This document shows positions 1-7,562 of a stretch of DNA of 34,243 bases, piece by piece. The stretch's first letter is position 1, and each line of letters starts with the position of its first letter. The notes below the pieces were generated by a model that did not search any database, was not told where the DNA came from, and saw only the letters and a list, made by a program, of their open reading frames with translations. The stretch covers positions 1 through 34,243 of the forward strand of contig JABDJO010000081.1 in the NCBI GenBank assembly GCA_013002465.1, written 5' to 3'. This DNA is from Silicimonas sp. (GTDB lineage: Bacteria; Pseudomonadota; Alphaproteobacteria; Rhodobacterales; Rhodobacteraceae). A program made the translations under genes and the position numbers.

Positions 1-1
1 G

Positions 2-496
2 GCCGCAACCGTGTTCCAAAAAGCCGGGGCAGCGCCGGTATCGATGTCGATCTCAGACGTCTTCACCTCCTTGGAAAAGGGCGTGATCGATGCGGCTGAC
101 GCTTCGGCCTACATCAACAATTCGACCTCTGGTTTCCATCAGGTTGCGACGAACCCGCTTTATCCGGGCATCCACTCGATGGCGATTCGGCAGTTCACCA
201 TCAACAAGGGTGTCTGGGATGGCTTGACCGACAATCAGCGGGTTGTGTTGGAGACGTGGTTCTATGCGGCCTATGACGATCTGCGCCGTCAGCTTGATCT
301 GCAAGACAAGCAGCAGGTTCAGGCCGATGTTGCAGGTGGTGAAATCAACGTCATCAACTGGCCGCAAGCTGAGCGCGACAAGTTCCGTGCGATTGCCGCC
401 GAGGCCTGGGAAGAAACGGCGGCCAAATCGCCAGCAGCCCGCGAGGCATTGGACGCGCACTATGACTTCATGAGAAAAGTTGGACTTCTGAAGTAA
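2..496 (+). CDS. TRAP transporter substrate-binding protein (DctP family), 3' part
   Basis: This is the C-terminal 164 residues of a periplasmic solute-binding protein. The reading frame is open to the left edge, so the true start and signal peptide lie outside the window. The stretch SDVFTSLEKGVIDAADA is the usual DctP-family pattern in which the protein is 'used as a marker of domain 2' before the hinge helices, and the tail ending in FMRKVGLLK is typical of the C-terminal helix. DctP proteins bind organic acids in the periplasm and hand them to the DctQ/DctM membrane pair, which follow directly (dctQ begins 60 bases downstream). The substrate cannot be told from this fragment. A strong hairpin lies between this gene and dctQ. 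The family call is firm; specificity is unknown. Confidence 0.9.
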   Translation, partial: AATVFQKAGAAPVSMSISDVFTSLEKGVIDAADASAYINNSTSGFHQVATNPLYPGIHSMAIRQFTINKGVWDGLTDNQRVVLETWFYAAYDDLRRQLDLQDKQQVQADVAGGEINVINWPQAERDKFRAIAAEAWEETAAKSPAAREALDAHYDFMRKVGLLK

Positions 497-510
497 GTCG
501 AGCAGGCAGC

Positions 511-533
511 GGGGCCGGCATTATGCTGGCCCC
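511..533 (+). promoter_or_regulatory. Intercistronic hairpin between dctP and dctQ
   Basis: A 9-base-pair stem (511-519 with 525-533, one G-T wobble) encloses a 5-base loop. It starts 14 bases after the dctP stop. No T-run follows, so it is not a classical terminator. Hairpins at this point in binding-protein operons commonly protect the 3' end of the binding-protein mRNA or cause partial termination, which gives more binding protein than permease. That role is inferred here. Confidence 0.6.
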
Positions 534-556
534 GGCGCAATGAGGGAGGTTCAGGC

Positions 557-1069
557 ATGCGGGCATACGTGGAAACCATGGGAAAGATCTCGGTCTTTCT
601 GGGCAAGGCCTGCGGGGTGTTCTATCTCGCGGCCATTGCCTTGTCGGTGTACGAGGTCTTCATGCGCTATGCCTTTGGTGCGCCGACTTCCTGGACATCC
701 GAGACGATCATGATGCTGGTGGCCACTGCGTGGCTCTTGTGCGTGGGTGCTGTTACGCAGCAGCGCCGCCATATCACCGTGACGACGATGGAGCTTCTGG
801 TGGGCGACATCATCTGGAAGCGCATGAAAAAGATCGCGATTGCTTTGTCGATGCTCGGAGTCGCGGGGCTCATCATCATGCTGTGGGGGCCAATGGTGAA
901 GGTTCTGCAATCTCCGCAAACCAGCGGCAGCGCCTTTGATCCGCCGTCGCCAACATACATCAAGACGATGTTCGTCGTGGCTGCCGTTCTCTATTTCCTG
1001 CAGCTTCTGGCGAACTTTATGACACCATCCGAAGACCTGCCCGAAGCCACCGAGATGGGTGTCGAATAA
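557..1069 (+). CDS. TRAP transporter small permease (DctQ family)
   Basis: This 170-residue protein has four hydrophobic segments (roughly residues 15-37, 50-72, 90-115 and 133-155), the usual DctQ topology and length. DctQ is the small membrane subunit that pairs with DctM in the inner membrane to bring in a solute delivered by DctP, driven by the sodium or proton gradient. GGGAGG stands 8 bases before the ATG and fixes the start. The stop TAA shares its last base with the ATG of the next gene (TAATG at 1067-1071), so translation of the two permease subunits is probably coupled. The acidic C-terminal tail is cytoplasmic in family members. The solute is not known. Confidence 0.93.
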   Translation: MRAYVETMGKISVFLGKACGVFYLAAIALSVYEVFMRYAFGAPTSWTSETIMMLVATAWLLCVGAVTQQRRHITVTTMELLVGDIIWKRMKKIAIALSMLGVAGLIIMLWGPMVKVLQSPQTSGSAFDPPSPTYIKTMFVVAAVLYFLQLLANFMTPSEDLPEATEMGVE

Positions 1070-2376
1070 TGGGCATCGAACTTATCACGTTATGTATCGT
1101 CCTGGCGCTGTTCACCCTGATGGCCATCGGGGTACCGCTTGGTGCATCGACATTGCTCATTTCCGTTGCCACGGCCTACCTGGCCTACGGCACGAACGGC
1201 TTCATCCTTGTCACCTCAGCCGTCACCAAAGTGATGGACAAACAGGCGCTGATCGCAGTGCCATTCTTCGTCTTCATGGCGAACATCATGGAACGATCAG
1301 GGGTCGCAAAGGAACTGTTCAATTCAATGGCCATTCTGGGTGGGCGCATGAAGGGCGGCGTCGCAGTGCAGACCTGTTTGGTTGCGGTGATCCTGGCGGC
1401 AATGTCGGGCATCGTGGGCGGTGAGATCGTCCTCCTGGGTCTCATCGCCCTGCCGCAGCTTTTCCGCCTTGGGTATGACCGCAAACTGTCGATTGGGGTA
1501 CTTTGTGCCTCTGGTTCGCTGGCCACTTTGATCCCGCCAAGTGTGGTGCTGATCGTCTATGGGGCGGAAGCGGGCGTATCGGTCCGTGATCTGTTCACGG
1601 CAGGTATCGGGCCGGGCATGCTTTTGGCCTTTCTTTACGTCTCATACGTGCTGATCCGCGTGCGGTTGAACCCAGCCATGGGGCCGGCCTATGACGCGCC
1701 CGAGGCTGAGCTTCCGCTGTTGGAGCGTCTGTACTACCTCAAGGGTCTGATCCTGCCGTTTTTGCTGATTTTCGGGGTGTTGGGTTCGATATACGGCGGC
1801 ATCGCCACGGTGACGGAATCAGCGGCCATTGGTGCCGTCGGATCGTTGATCGTTGCCGCTGCCCGTCGTGAACTGACGGTCAAGGGTGTACGCGAGGCGC
1901 TTTGGGCCACCACGCTGACAACGGGTTCAATCCTGTGGTTGATAATCGGCGCGGTCAGCCTGGTCGGCATCTACAACTTGATGGGCGGCACACGTTTCCT
2001 GGGCGGCATTCTGACAGGATTGGAGGTCGCACCAATTGTGGTCATCATCATCATGATGCTGATCATCTTCTTTCTTGGCACCTTCCTGGAATGGATCGCA
2101 ATCGTCTTCATAACCGTTCCGGTCTTCGCACCGGTTGTTGTGCAACTTGGCTACGATCCTGTTTGGTTCGGCATTCTTTTTGCCATGAACATTCAGATTT
2201 ACATGTTGTCGCCGCCGTTCGGCCCGGCCTGTTTCTATCTAAAAAGCGTGGCCCCGAAGGACGTCACGCTGCAAGAAATCTTCTTGGCAGTGCTGCCCTT
2301 CATTTGCCTGCAATTTATCGGCTTGGCCCTAGTCATGGCCTTCCCCGAGATTGCGCTCTGGCTCACCGGTCGTTGA
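1069..2376 (+). CDS. TRAP transporter large permease (DctM family)
   Basis: This is a 435-residue integral membrane protein with about a dozen hydrophobic segments, full length for DctM. Family marks include the early FVFMANIMERSG, the segment LCASGSLATLIPPSV (a conserved proline-rich re-entrant loop), and the C-terminal LSPPFGPACFYLKS. DctM forms the transport channel of the tripartite TRAP system in the inner membrane. The start overlaps the dctQ stop by one base. The C-terminal third is similar in wording to the broken dctM relic at 2967-3482, so the neighbourhood once held two related TRAP systems. The sub-branch looks like those often called mannitol/chloroaromatic-type permeases, but that label says little about the real substrate. 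Confidence 0.95.
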   Translation: MGIELITLCIVLALFTLMAIGVPLGASTLLISVATAYLAYGTNGFILVTSAVTKVMDKQALIAVPFFVFMANIMERSGVAKELFNSMAILGGRMKGGVAVQTCLVAVILAAMSGIVGGEIVLLGLIALPQLFRLGYDRKLSIGVLCASGSLATLIPPSVVLIVYGAEAGVSVRDLFTAGIGPGMLLAFLYVSYVLIRVRLNPAMGPAYDAPEAELPLLERLYYLKGLILPFLLIFGVLGSIYGGIATVTESAAIGAVGSLIVAAARRELTVKGVREALWATTLTTGSILWLIIGAVSLVGIYNLMGGTRFLGGILTGLEVAPIVVIIIMMLIIFFLGTFLEWIAIVFITVPVFAPVVVQLGYDPVWFGILFAMNIQIYMLSPPFGPACFYLKSVAPKDVTLQEIFLAVLPFICLQFIGLALVMAFPEIALWLTGR

Positions 2377-2389
2377 AAGGACACCGTCA

Positions 2390-2512
2390 ATGGACACAAA
2401 TGACGAAGAACACGAAGTGTACGACTTTGGATGGTGGCCGGAGGTCGCTGGCGCAGTCGGTGTTGTTGTTCTGATCTGGCTGTTAATGGCTTTTGCTCGG
2501 GGTTCGATCTAG
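2390..2512 (+). CDS. Small single-span membrane protein (40 aa) after dctM
   Basis: A 40-codon ORF starts 13 bases after the dctM stop, with GAAAGG about 9 bases before its ATG. The N-terminal half is acidic (TNDEEHEVYDFGWWPEVAG). It is followed by one hydrophobic helix (about residues 20-36, GAVGVVVLIWLLMAF) and a short end with one arginine, which fits a single inner-membrane span. Position and spacing suggest it belongs to the TRAP operon. I do not recognise a family. A non-coding explanation is possible because the ORF is short, but the membrane pattern and ribosome site argue for a gene. Confidence 0.5.
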   Translation: MDTNDEEHEVYDFGWWPEVAGAVGVVVLIWLLMAFARGSI

Positions 2513-2564
2513 GGCCGGGGTGAGGGCAAAAATTCGAAAGAAACTGCGATGGACCTTACGCGCA

Positions 2565-2771
2565 CTAGCGTACTTCGCGCGTTCGAATGCGTAGCATGGC
2601 ATCGAAAGCTTCTGTCACCCGGCCTTGCAGTGCGGATTTGCCTGATCCCTGCAGGATCAATTCGGCCGTGAGTACGGCCAGTTGCTCGACAGGCACCTGA
2701 ATTGTCGAAACGCCGCCGTCGGTCCAAGCTGGATATCGCGATCTAGCGATCTGTGGATTTGCAACGGCCAT
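2565..2771 (-). pseudogene. C-terminal remnant of a LacI-type transcriptional regulator
   Basis: These 68 codons read like the last part of a LacI/GalR sugar-type regulator. ANPQIARSRYPAW is followed by STIQVPVEQLAVLTAELIL, which matches the strand and final helix of the effector domain ('TTVRVPVEEMGRRAAELLL' type), and then the terminal strand. The DNA-binding domain and most of the effector domain are absent, and a TAG stop lies in frame four codons before the ATG. The break abuts a dctQ fragment on the opposite strand, so a deletion has joined two truncated genes. It is unlikely to make a working repressor. The family assignment is moderate because only the tail is left. Confidence 0.5.
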
Positions 2772-2964
2772 GTTCAGCTATTCGATCTGGCCCACGGTTG
2801 TGAAATCGTTCTGGGCTCCCACGGGCGAGTTTCGCATGATCACCAGCGGCAGTGCCTGGAACCCGCCCTATCCGACCTTTCTGCGGGCCTTTCTATTCAT
2901 TGTCCTGATTGTGATGACTCTTCAGTTCGCACTTCTTGTCATCAATCGGCTGCGAGGAAAGTAG
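2770..2964 (+). pseudogene. dctQ remnant (C-terminal third of a TRAP small permease)
   Basis: Sixty-four codons match the end of DctQ. WPTVVKSFWAPTGEFRM is followed by SGSAWNPPYPTFLRAFLF and a final hydrophobic helix. The intact DctQ at 557-1069 has the parallel run WGPMVKVLQSPQTSGSAFDPPSPTYIK. About 100 N-terminal residues, including three of four membrane spans, are gone. The sequence upstream is the reversed tail of a LacI-type gene, so the 5' part was lost by deletion. A dctM remnant follows 2 bases after the stop, in normal dctQ-dctM order. Confidence 0.75.
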
Positions 2965-2966
2965 AC

Positions 2967-3482
2967 ATGTTCGATCTTTCCGCGCTTGGTGTCGAATACG
3001 GCACGCTGGTGATGTTCATCATGCTGCTTGGTCTCTTGATCACCGGCATGCCGCGTGCTTTCGTGACGCTGTTGGTTGCGCTGATCTTCACGCTTGGCTG
3101 GTTCGGCCCGATGGCTGTTCCACTTGTGACCAGCCGGATTTTCAGTTTTGTTTCCTCATTCGTCTTTGTCTCGGTTCCGATGTTCGTGCTTATGGCGGCC
3201 ATCCTTGACCGATCCGGCATCGCGCTCTTGACGATGCCAATCCTTGTTCCAATCGTAATCTCGCTTGGCTACAGCCCGATCTGGTTCGGTGTTCTTTTTG
3301 CGATGAACATGCAGATGAGCTTCCTGTCGCCTCCCTTCGGACCCGCGGCGTTCTACTTGAAAAGCGTGACACCACCCGAAATCACCCTCGGAGACTTCTT
3401 CCGGTCAATGGCGCCCTTCATTGCCCTTCAGGTGCTGGCGGTCGGCATCCTCGTCGCATTTCCAGGAATTACGGGGTATTGA
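2967..3482 (+). pseudogene. dctM remnant with internal in-frame deletion
   Basis: The ORF codes for 171 residues, where DctM proteins have about 430. Residues 1-85 match the DctM N-terminus (ending FVSVPMFVLMAAILDRSG). From about residue 89 the protein continues with TMPILVPIVISLGYSPIWFG and SPPFGPAAFYLKS, which are the last ~90 residues of DctM. The roughly 250 residues between, with the central transport helices, are missing. The junction lies near 3217-3232 and the frame is kept. The product cannot be a complete transport channel. It is probably a relic, though an intact start and stop remain and expression is not excluded. Confidence 0.85.
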
Positions 3483-3953
3483 GAACCAGCCGCAGTATTC
3501 ATGGCGCTTTGTTGCAGCCGCATTGGTCATGGCTAACAATGCGCTGCATGAATTCAGTTTCGATGCCCGCGGAGATTTCTGTCGGTTGGGGGCGACAGCG
3601 TTCCGCATTTACTAAGCCCTCAACTCGATGGTTCCTTAAGAAAATAATCCTCAAAACAGGCCTTCGAACTACACGCGGCATTTGGCGCTTTGGGCTTTGA
3701 GTCGACATCCGATGCTTTCAATCACGCATCTAGCGCTATGCGTGGAATCACAAAGCAGCCGAGCGAACACACCTGCTGATCCAAGAGCGCTCAGAAGCTT
3801 CCTCCTTCGGTTCTCGAAACTCGGATGTTTTTTGCTCGTCTCAAACCAACGTCAGCACGCATGCGGCAAGTGCGAGCGGATGCTGCAACAGCAATAGCGC
3901 AGCATCTCACGCCCCAAGTAGACGGAAGCAATGGGCTGTCCTCTCCGGAGAGT
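3483..3953. other. Intergenic spacer without a supported gene
   Basis: No ORF here has both a ribosome site and protein-like composition, and base composition is more AT-rich than the neighbours. The region holds a hairpin (stem 3514-3525 with 3537-3547, one bulged base) and a 12-base perfect palindrome at 3941-3952, next to the stop of the lytic transglycosylase gene. It follows the decayed TRAP locus and is probably debris of the same deletions. Confidence 0.5.
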
Positions 3954-5096
3954 CTAACGCAAAGCTGCAAGGACTTCGGCTGTTGCGGTGCCTGTCACAG
4001 GCAAACCCCGACGTCGCTGAAAGTCGCTGATCGCTGTCTTTGTTTTTGTGCCGATGACACCGTCGATTGTCCCGATGTCGTAGCCACGCGCGTCCAGCCC
4101 CCTTTGAATGGCGATCCGGTCATCTTTGGTTAAATCGTTTTCATCAGGTGGGAACGTTCCGTTCAGCGGGTCGGCTCCGCCAATTCTATCCGCCAGATGA
4201 CCCACGCCAATCGCGTAGAAATCAGAGTTGTTGTAGGTTTTGATGACATTGAAATTGTGTGTCACCGTAAATCGTACGCCGCCGCTTTGCGGTTGGATGG
4301 CGCGACCCGGTGGACCGCCGGCTCCGGCCTCTGCGCCCCATTTCAGTCCGGGGCGCCACCCGTTTCGGGCCAGATAGTTGGCCGTTGAAGCCAAGGCATC
4401 GGTTGGATCGTCGCTCCAGATGTCGCGACGACCGTCGCCGGTGAAATCCACTGCATATGATTGATACGATGTCGGGATGAACTGGGTGTGACCCATGGCG
4501 CCAGCCCAACTACCGGTCAGTTGGCTTAGTGTCGTGTCGCCGCGATCAAGAATGCGCAAGGCAGCGAGCAGTTGGGTTTCGTAGAACTCTGCGCGACGTC
4601 CGTCAAACGCTAGTGTGGCGGTTGAGGAAATGACAGGAACTTGCCCACGCTTTTCGCCATATTGGCTTTCCAATCCCCAAATTGCGGTTACGATCCGGGC
4701 ATCGACGCCGAACTTTGCCTCGAGGGCTGCAAGCGTTCTTGCGTGCCTCGCGAATGCAGCCCGGCCCTTGGCCAGTCTCTCATCCGACGTTGCTATGGAC
4801 AGATACTCTTCCAAGGTGCGCCGGGTTTGTATCTGGGTTCTGTCACGCGTGATGACTCCGGGGACAAACCCGGCATTTGGGAGCGTAGCATCCAGTGTTG
4901 CCGGCGAGATGCCCGCATGACGCGCACGAGATCGAAATGCTTTTAGCCACTCCACGAACTTCGGATTGTCAGTGGGCCTCAAGTCCGCAGCAAGATCGTC
5001 CTTGCTGGCATGTCGAAGGGAAGGGGGGCTGCCCGCACATGCCGCGATGCTGAAAGTTCCGCAGCCTGCAAGAAAACTCCGCCGGTCAAGTTCCAT
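3954..5096 (-). CDS. Lytic murein transglycosylase, MltB-like, with C-terminal peptidoglycan-binding domain
   Basis: This enzyme cleaves the MurNAc-GlcNAc bond of peptidoglycan and leaves 1,6-anhydro ends. From the chosen ATG the protein is 380 residues. Residues 4-10 (DRRSFLA) form a twin-arginine motif, and SIAAC at 16-20 is a lipobox with Cys20, so it should be an exported lipoprotein. Residues ~45-300 are the SLT_2/MltB catalytic domain, with catalytic Glu143 in IWGLESQYG and the later MGHTQFIPTSYQ. The last ~60 residues (DRIAIQRGLDARGYD to the end) are a PG_binding_1 domain. The frame is open to a TTG at 5423, but the extra 109 residues are not protein-like and would bury the signal peptide, so the start at 5096 is preferred. 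The gene stands alone between two spacers. Confidence 0.92.
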   Translation of the reverse strand: MELDRRSFLAGCGTFSIAACAGSPPSLRHASKDDLAADLRPTDNPKFVEWLKAFRSRARHAGISPATLDATLPNAGFVPGVITRDRTQIQTRRTLEEYLSIATSDERLAKGRAAFARHARTLAALEAKFGVDARIVTAIWGLESQYGEKRGQVPVISSTATLAFDGRRAEFYETQLLAALRILDRGDTTLSQLTGSWAGAMGHTQFIPTSYQSYAVDFTGDGRRDIWSDDPTDALASTANYLARNGWRPGLKWGAEAGAGGPPGRAIQPQSGGVRFTVTHNFNVIKTYNNSDFYAIGVGHLADRIGGADPLNGTFPPDENDLTKDDRIAIQRGLDARGYDIGTIDGVIGTKTKTAISDFQRRRGLPVTGTATAEVLAALR

Positions 5097-5470
5097 ATGG
5101 GTCCCTTTGCAATGCCCAGTACCGCATGTGAGAGGATTGCAAGAGAAGGTACACAACGTCAAATCGTCACGAACACCTTCCGGTCTCTGGGGTGAATTGT
5201 TCCAGACAAACTGGTCCATGCGGAATGCCAGGATTTGGGAACTACCCGTCGCAGCATCGACTGAATTGGCCGGTGTAACCAACGGCGTGAAAACACTACT
5301 TTTCGCGGGTGGAAACTCGGATCCAGGGCGCAGCGATCGCTGTTCTAGTCCGATTGTCCGAATCCCCATCAGGCCAGACCGAAGCGGCAATGTGCTGCCT
5401 CCCAGCCTGGTTCGGGCCAACAACTGGCTTGACCACGAAACACCAATGAAATAGGAACTAAATCCTTATC
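5097..5470. other. Spacer between the transglycosylase gene and tRNA-Gly
   Basis: No convincing gene is seen. The open frames on both strands here are extensions or shadows of the transglycosylase frame. The left end should hold the transglycosylase promoter (minus strand) and the right end the tRNA-Gly promoter (5429-5457). Confidence 0.5.
5429..5457 (+). promoter_or_regulatory. Candidate promoter of tRNA-Gly
   Basis: TTGACC (5429-5434), a 17-base spacer, and TAGGAA (5452-5457) place transcription start near 5464, a few bases before the tRNA. The -35 is a good alphaproteobacterial match; the -10 is weak (3 of 6). Confidence 0.4.
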
Positions 5471-5544
5471 GCGGGCGTTGTGTAGTGGTAAGACCTCAGC
5501 CTTCCAAGCTGATGACGCGGGTTCGATTCCCGCCGCCCGCTCCA
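5471..5544 (+). tRNA. tRNA-Gly(TCC)
   Basis: A 74-base cloverleaf can be drawn. The acceptor stem GCGGGCG pairs with CGCCCGC. The anticodon stem TCAGC/GCTGA holds loop CTTCCAA with anticodon TCC, and the T-arm contains GGTTCGATTCC. CCA is encoded. It reads GGA (and GGG by wobble) codons. Confidence 0.96.
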
Positions 5545-5691
5545 AGGCATCTGTTCCTGTCATTCTCTGTCAATCCATCGGGTGTCTTGCGCCCATTTCT
5601 TGGGTGCCCAGCCTTTTATGCGTCATAAGGGCAACCTCGGTGCTTGTGGTGCCGTGGCGGCTTCTGTATCTGGTGGCCGCAAGAGGGTCAT

Positions 5692-7476
5692 ATGGCTGAA
5701 ATCTCCAAGGAAGATCGCGAGAAATCTCGCAACGTTGGTGCTTTGCGCGCCTTGTGGCCGTTTGTCGGGCGTTACCGTCCGATGCTTGTCGCGGCGTGTC
5801 TGGCGCTGTTTTTGACTGCCATGGTTTCGTTGATGCTGCCGATTGCCGTGCGCCGAGTTGTGGATGGCTTTGAAACCTCGGCAGTTGCCTTGCTGGACAG
5901 CTATTTCACCGCAGCGCTGGCGATAGCGCTGCTGCTCGCCCTTGGCACCGGGCTTCGATACTACCTTGTGACGCGGCTTGGCGAGCGTGTCGTGGCAGAC
6001 ATTCGGATCGCGGTTTTCGATCGGATGATCGGGATGAGTCCCGCGTTCTATGAACGGATCATGACGGGCGAAGTCCTGTCGCGGCTGACCACGGACACAA
6101 CACTGATCCTTTCCGTCATAGGATCCTCGATTTCGATCGCGCTCCGGAACTTCCTGATCCTGATCGGCGGCTTGATCCTATTGTTTTTCACCTCGCCGAA
6201 ACTGGCTGGCCTGGTGTTGCTGCTGGTGCCGGTGATCGTTGTCCCGATCATCGTACTGGGGCGTCGGCTGAGGGCACTAAGCCGCGAAAACCAAGATTGG
6301 ATTGCCGCGTCGTCGGGAAGTGCTTCGGAAACCCTCCTTAGCGTTCAGGCCGTGCAGGCCTATACCCACGAGGCGGGGACGCGGGCGGCCTTTTCGGATG
6401 TGACGGAAAAGTCTTTCACTGCAGCAAGGAAACGTATCAAGACCCGGGCTGTTATGACGGTGATCGTCATTGCGCTGATTTTTTCCGGCGTGGTTGGCGT
6501 GCTTTGGATTGGGGCACGGGACGTGCGTTCGGATGTGATGAGCGTGGGCGAACTGGTGCAGTTCGTCATTTATGCCGTTATGGTCGCCGGCGCGGTTGGC
6601 GCATTGAGCGAGATCTGGGGCGAGTTGCAGCGGGCTGCGGGGGCTACCGAACGTCTGGTGGAACTTCTGTCGGCCGAGGATTCCGTCTCTGACCCAGAGG
6701 CGGCCGAACCCATTGCCGCCCCCGTGCGGGGCGAAGTGACCTTTGACAACGTCGTGTTCCGTTACCCATCACGACCGGATCGCGCGGCACTGGACAAGGT
6801 TTCAATCAAGATCGAGCCGGGTGAAACCGTGGCGCTGGTTGGCCCGTCAGGAGCGGGCAAGTCCACGGTGATCCAGTTGTTGCTGCGGTTTTATGATCCC
6901 TCCAGTGGCAGCGTTCGCATTGATGGGCGGGATCTTCAGGGGCTTACCCGGTCTGACTTCCGTCGCCACATCGCCCTCGTTCCCCAGGAACCAGTGATCT
7001 TCGCTGCGACGGCTGCGGAAAACATCCGCTTTGGCCGCCCCGACGCAACTGACGAAGAGGTCGAAGCGGCGGCCAAGGCGGCCGCGGCCCATGACTTTCT
7101 GGCGGCACTTCCCGATGGCTATGGCACCTATGTCGGGGAACGCGGCGTCATGCTTTCGGGTGGCCAGAAGCAGCGGATTGCGATTGCGCGCGCGATCTTG
7201 AGGGATGCCCCTATCCTGCTGCTGGATGAAGCGACAAGTGCACTGGATGCCGAAAGCGAACGCGCCGTTCAGACTGCCGTTGACCGGTTGGCCGAAGGGC
7301 GCACGACCATCGTTGTTGCTCACCGATTGGCGACGGTAAAAAAGGCCGATCGTATCCTTGTCTTCGAAGACGGCAAGATCGTTGCCAGCGGCACTCACGC
7401 CAGCCTCGTGGGCGAAGGAGGGCTTTATGCGCGCCTGGCCCGGCTTCAGTTTACCGAGGGTCACGCTGCGGAATGA
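5692..7476 (+). CDS. ABC exporter, fused membrane and ATPase domains (MsbA/ABCB type)
   Basis: This 594-residue half-transporter should act as a homodimer exporting lipids or drugs across the inner membrane. Residues ~30-320 form the six-helix ABC membrane domain. The ATPase domain follows, with Walker A GPSGAGKST (384-392), signature LSGGQKQR (488-495), Walker B ILLLDEATSALD (508-519) and the H-loop in VVAHRLATV. The ATG at 5692 has AAGAGGG 4-5 bases upstream and gives a normal N-terminus. The frame extends to 5644, but those 16 residues look non-native. An acyl-CoA synthetase gene begins 86 bases downstream on the same strand, which may hint at a lipid substrate. That is inference only. Confidence 0.93.
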   Translation: MAEISKEDREKSRNVGALRALWPFVGRYRPMLVAACLALFLTAMVSLMLPIAVRRVVDGFETSAVALLDSYFTAALAIALLLALGTGLRYYLVTRLGERVVADIRIAVFDRMIGMSPAFYERIMTGEVLSRLTTDTTLILSVIGSSISIALRNFLILIGGLILLFFTSPKLAGLVLLLVPVIVVPIIVLGRRLRALSRENQDWIAASSGSASETLLSVQAVQAYTHEAGTRAAFSDVTEKSFTAARKRIKTRAVMTVIVIALIFSGVVGVLWIGARDVRSDVMSVGELVQFVIYAVMVAGAVGALSEIWGELQRAAGATERLVELLSAEDSVSDPEAAEPIAAPVRGEVTFDNVVFRYPSRPDRAALDKVSIKIEPGETVALVGPSGAGKSTVIQLLLRFYDPSSGSVRIDGRDLQGLTRSDFRRHIALVPQEPVIFAATAAENIRFGRPDATDEEVEAAAKAAAAHDFLAALPDGYGTYVGERGVMLSGGQKQRIAIARAILRDAPILLLDEATSALDAESERAVQTAVDRLAEGRTTIVVAHRLATVKKADRILVFEDGKIVASGTHASLVGEGGLYARLARLQFTEGHAAE

Positions 7477-7562
7477 CAGCTATCGCCCCAAGCTTCCGCT
7501 GGGTTAACTTGCTCTGATCCGTTTTTCGGGCGAGAGTTCCCGCGACACGGCGGGAGGACGAC

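Noticed and set aside
3941..3952. Perfect 12-base palindrome as terminator of the transglycosylase gene
   Set aside because: It would leave a 4-bp stem with a 4-base loop and no T-run, too weak to call.
5097..5423. 109-residue N-terminal extension of the lytic transglycosylase (TTG start at 5423)
   Set aside because: The extension is not protein-like and would put the Tat signal and lipobox in the middle of the protein.
5369..5563. Minus-strand frame with AAGIEPASSAWKAEVLPLHN
   Set aside because: It is the reverse complement of tRNA-Gly(TCC). This word appears as a false protein in many genomes.
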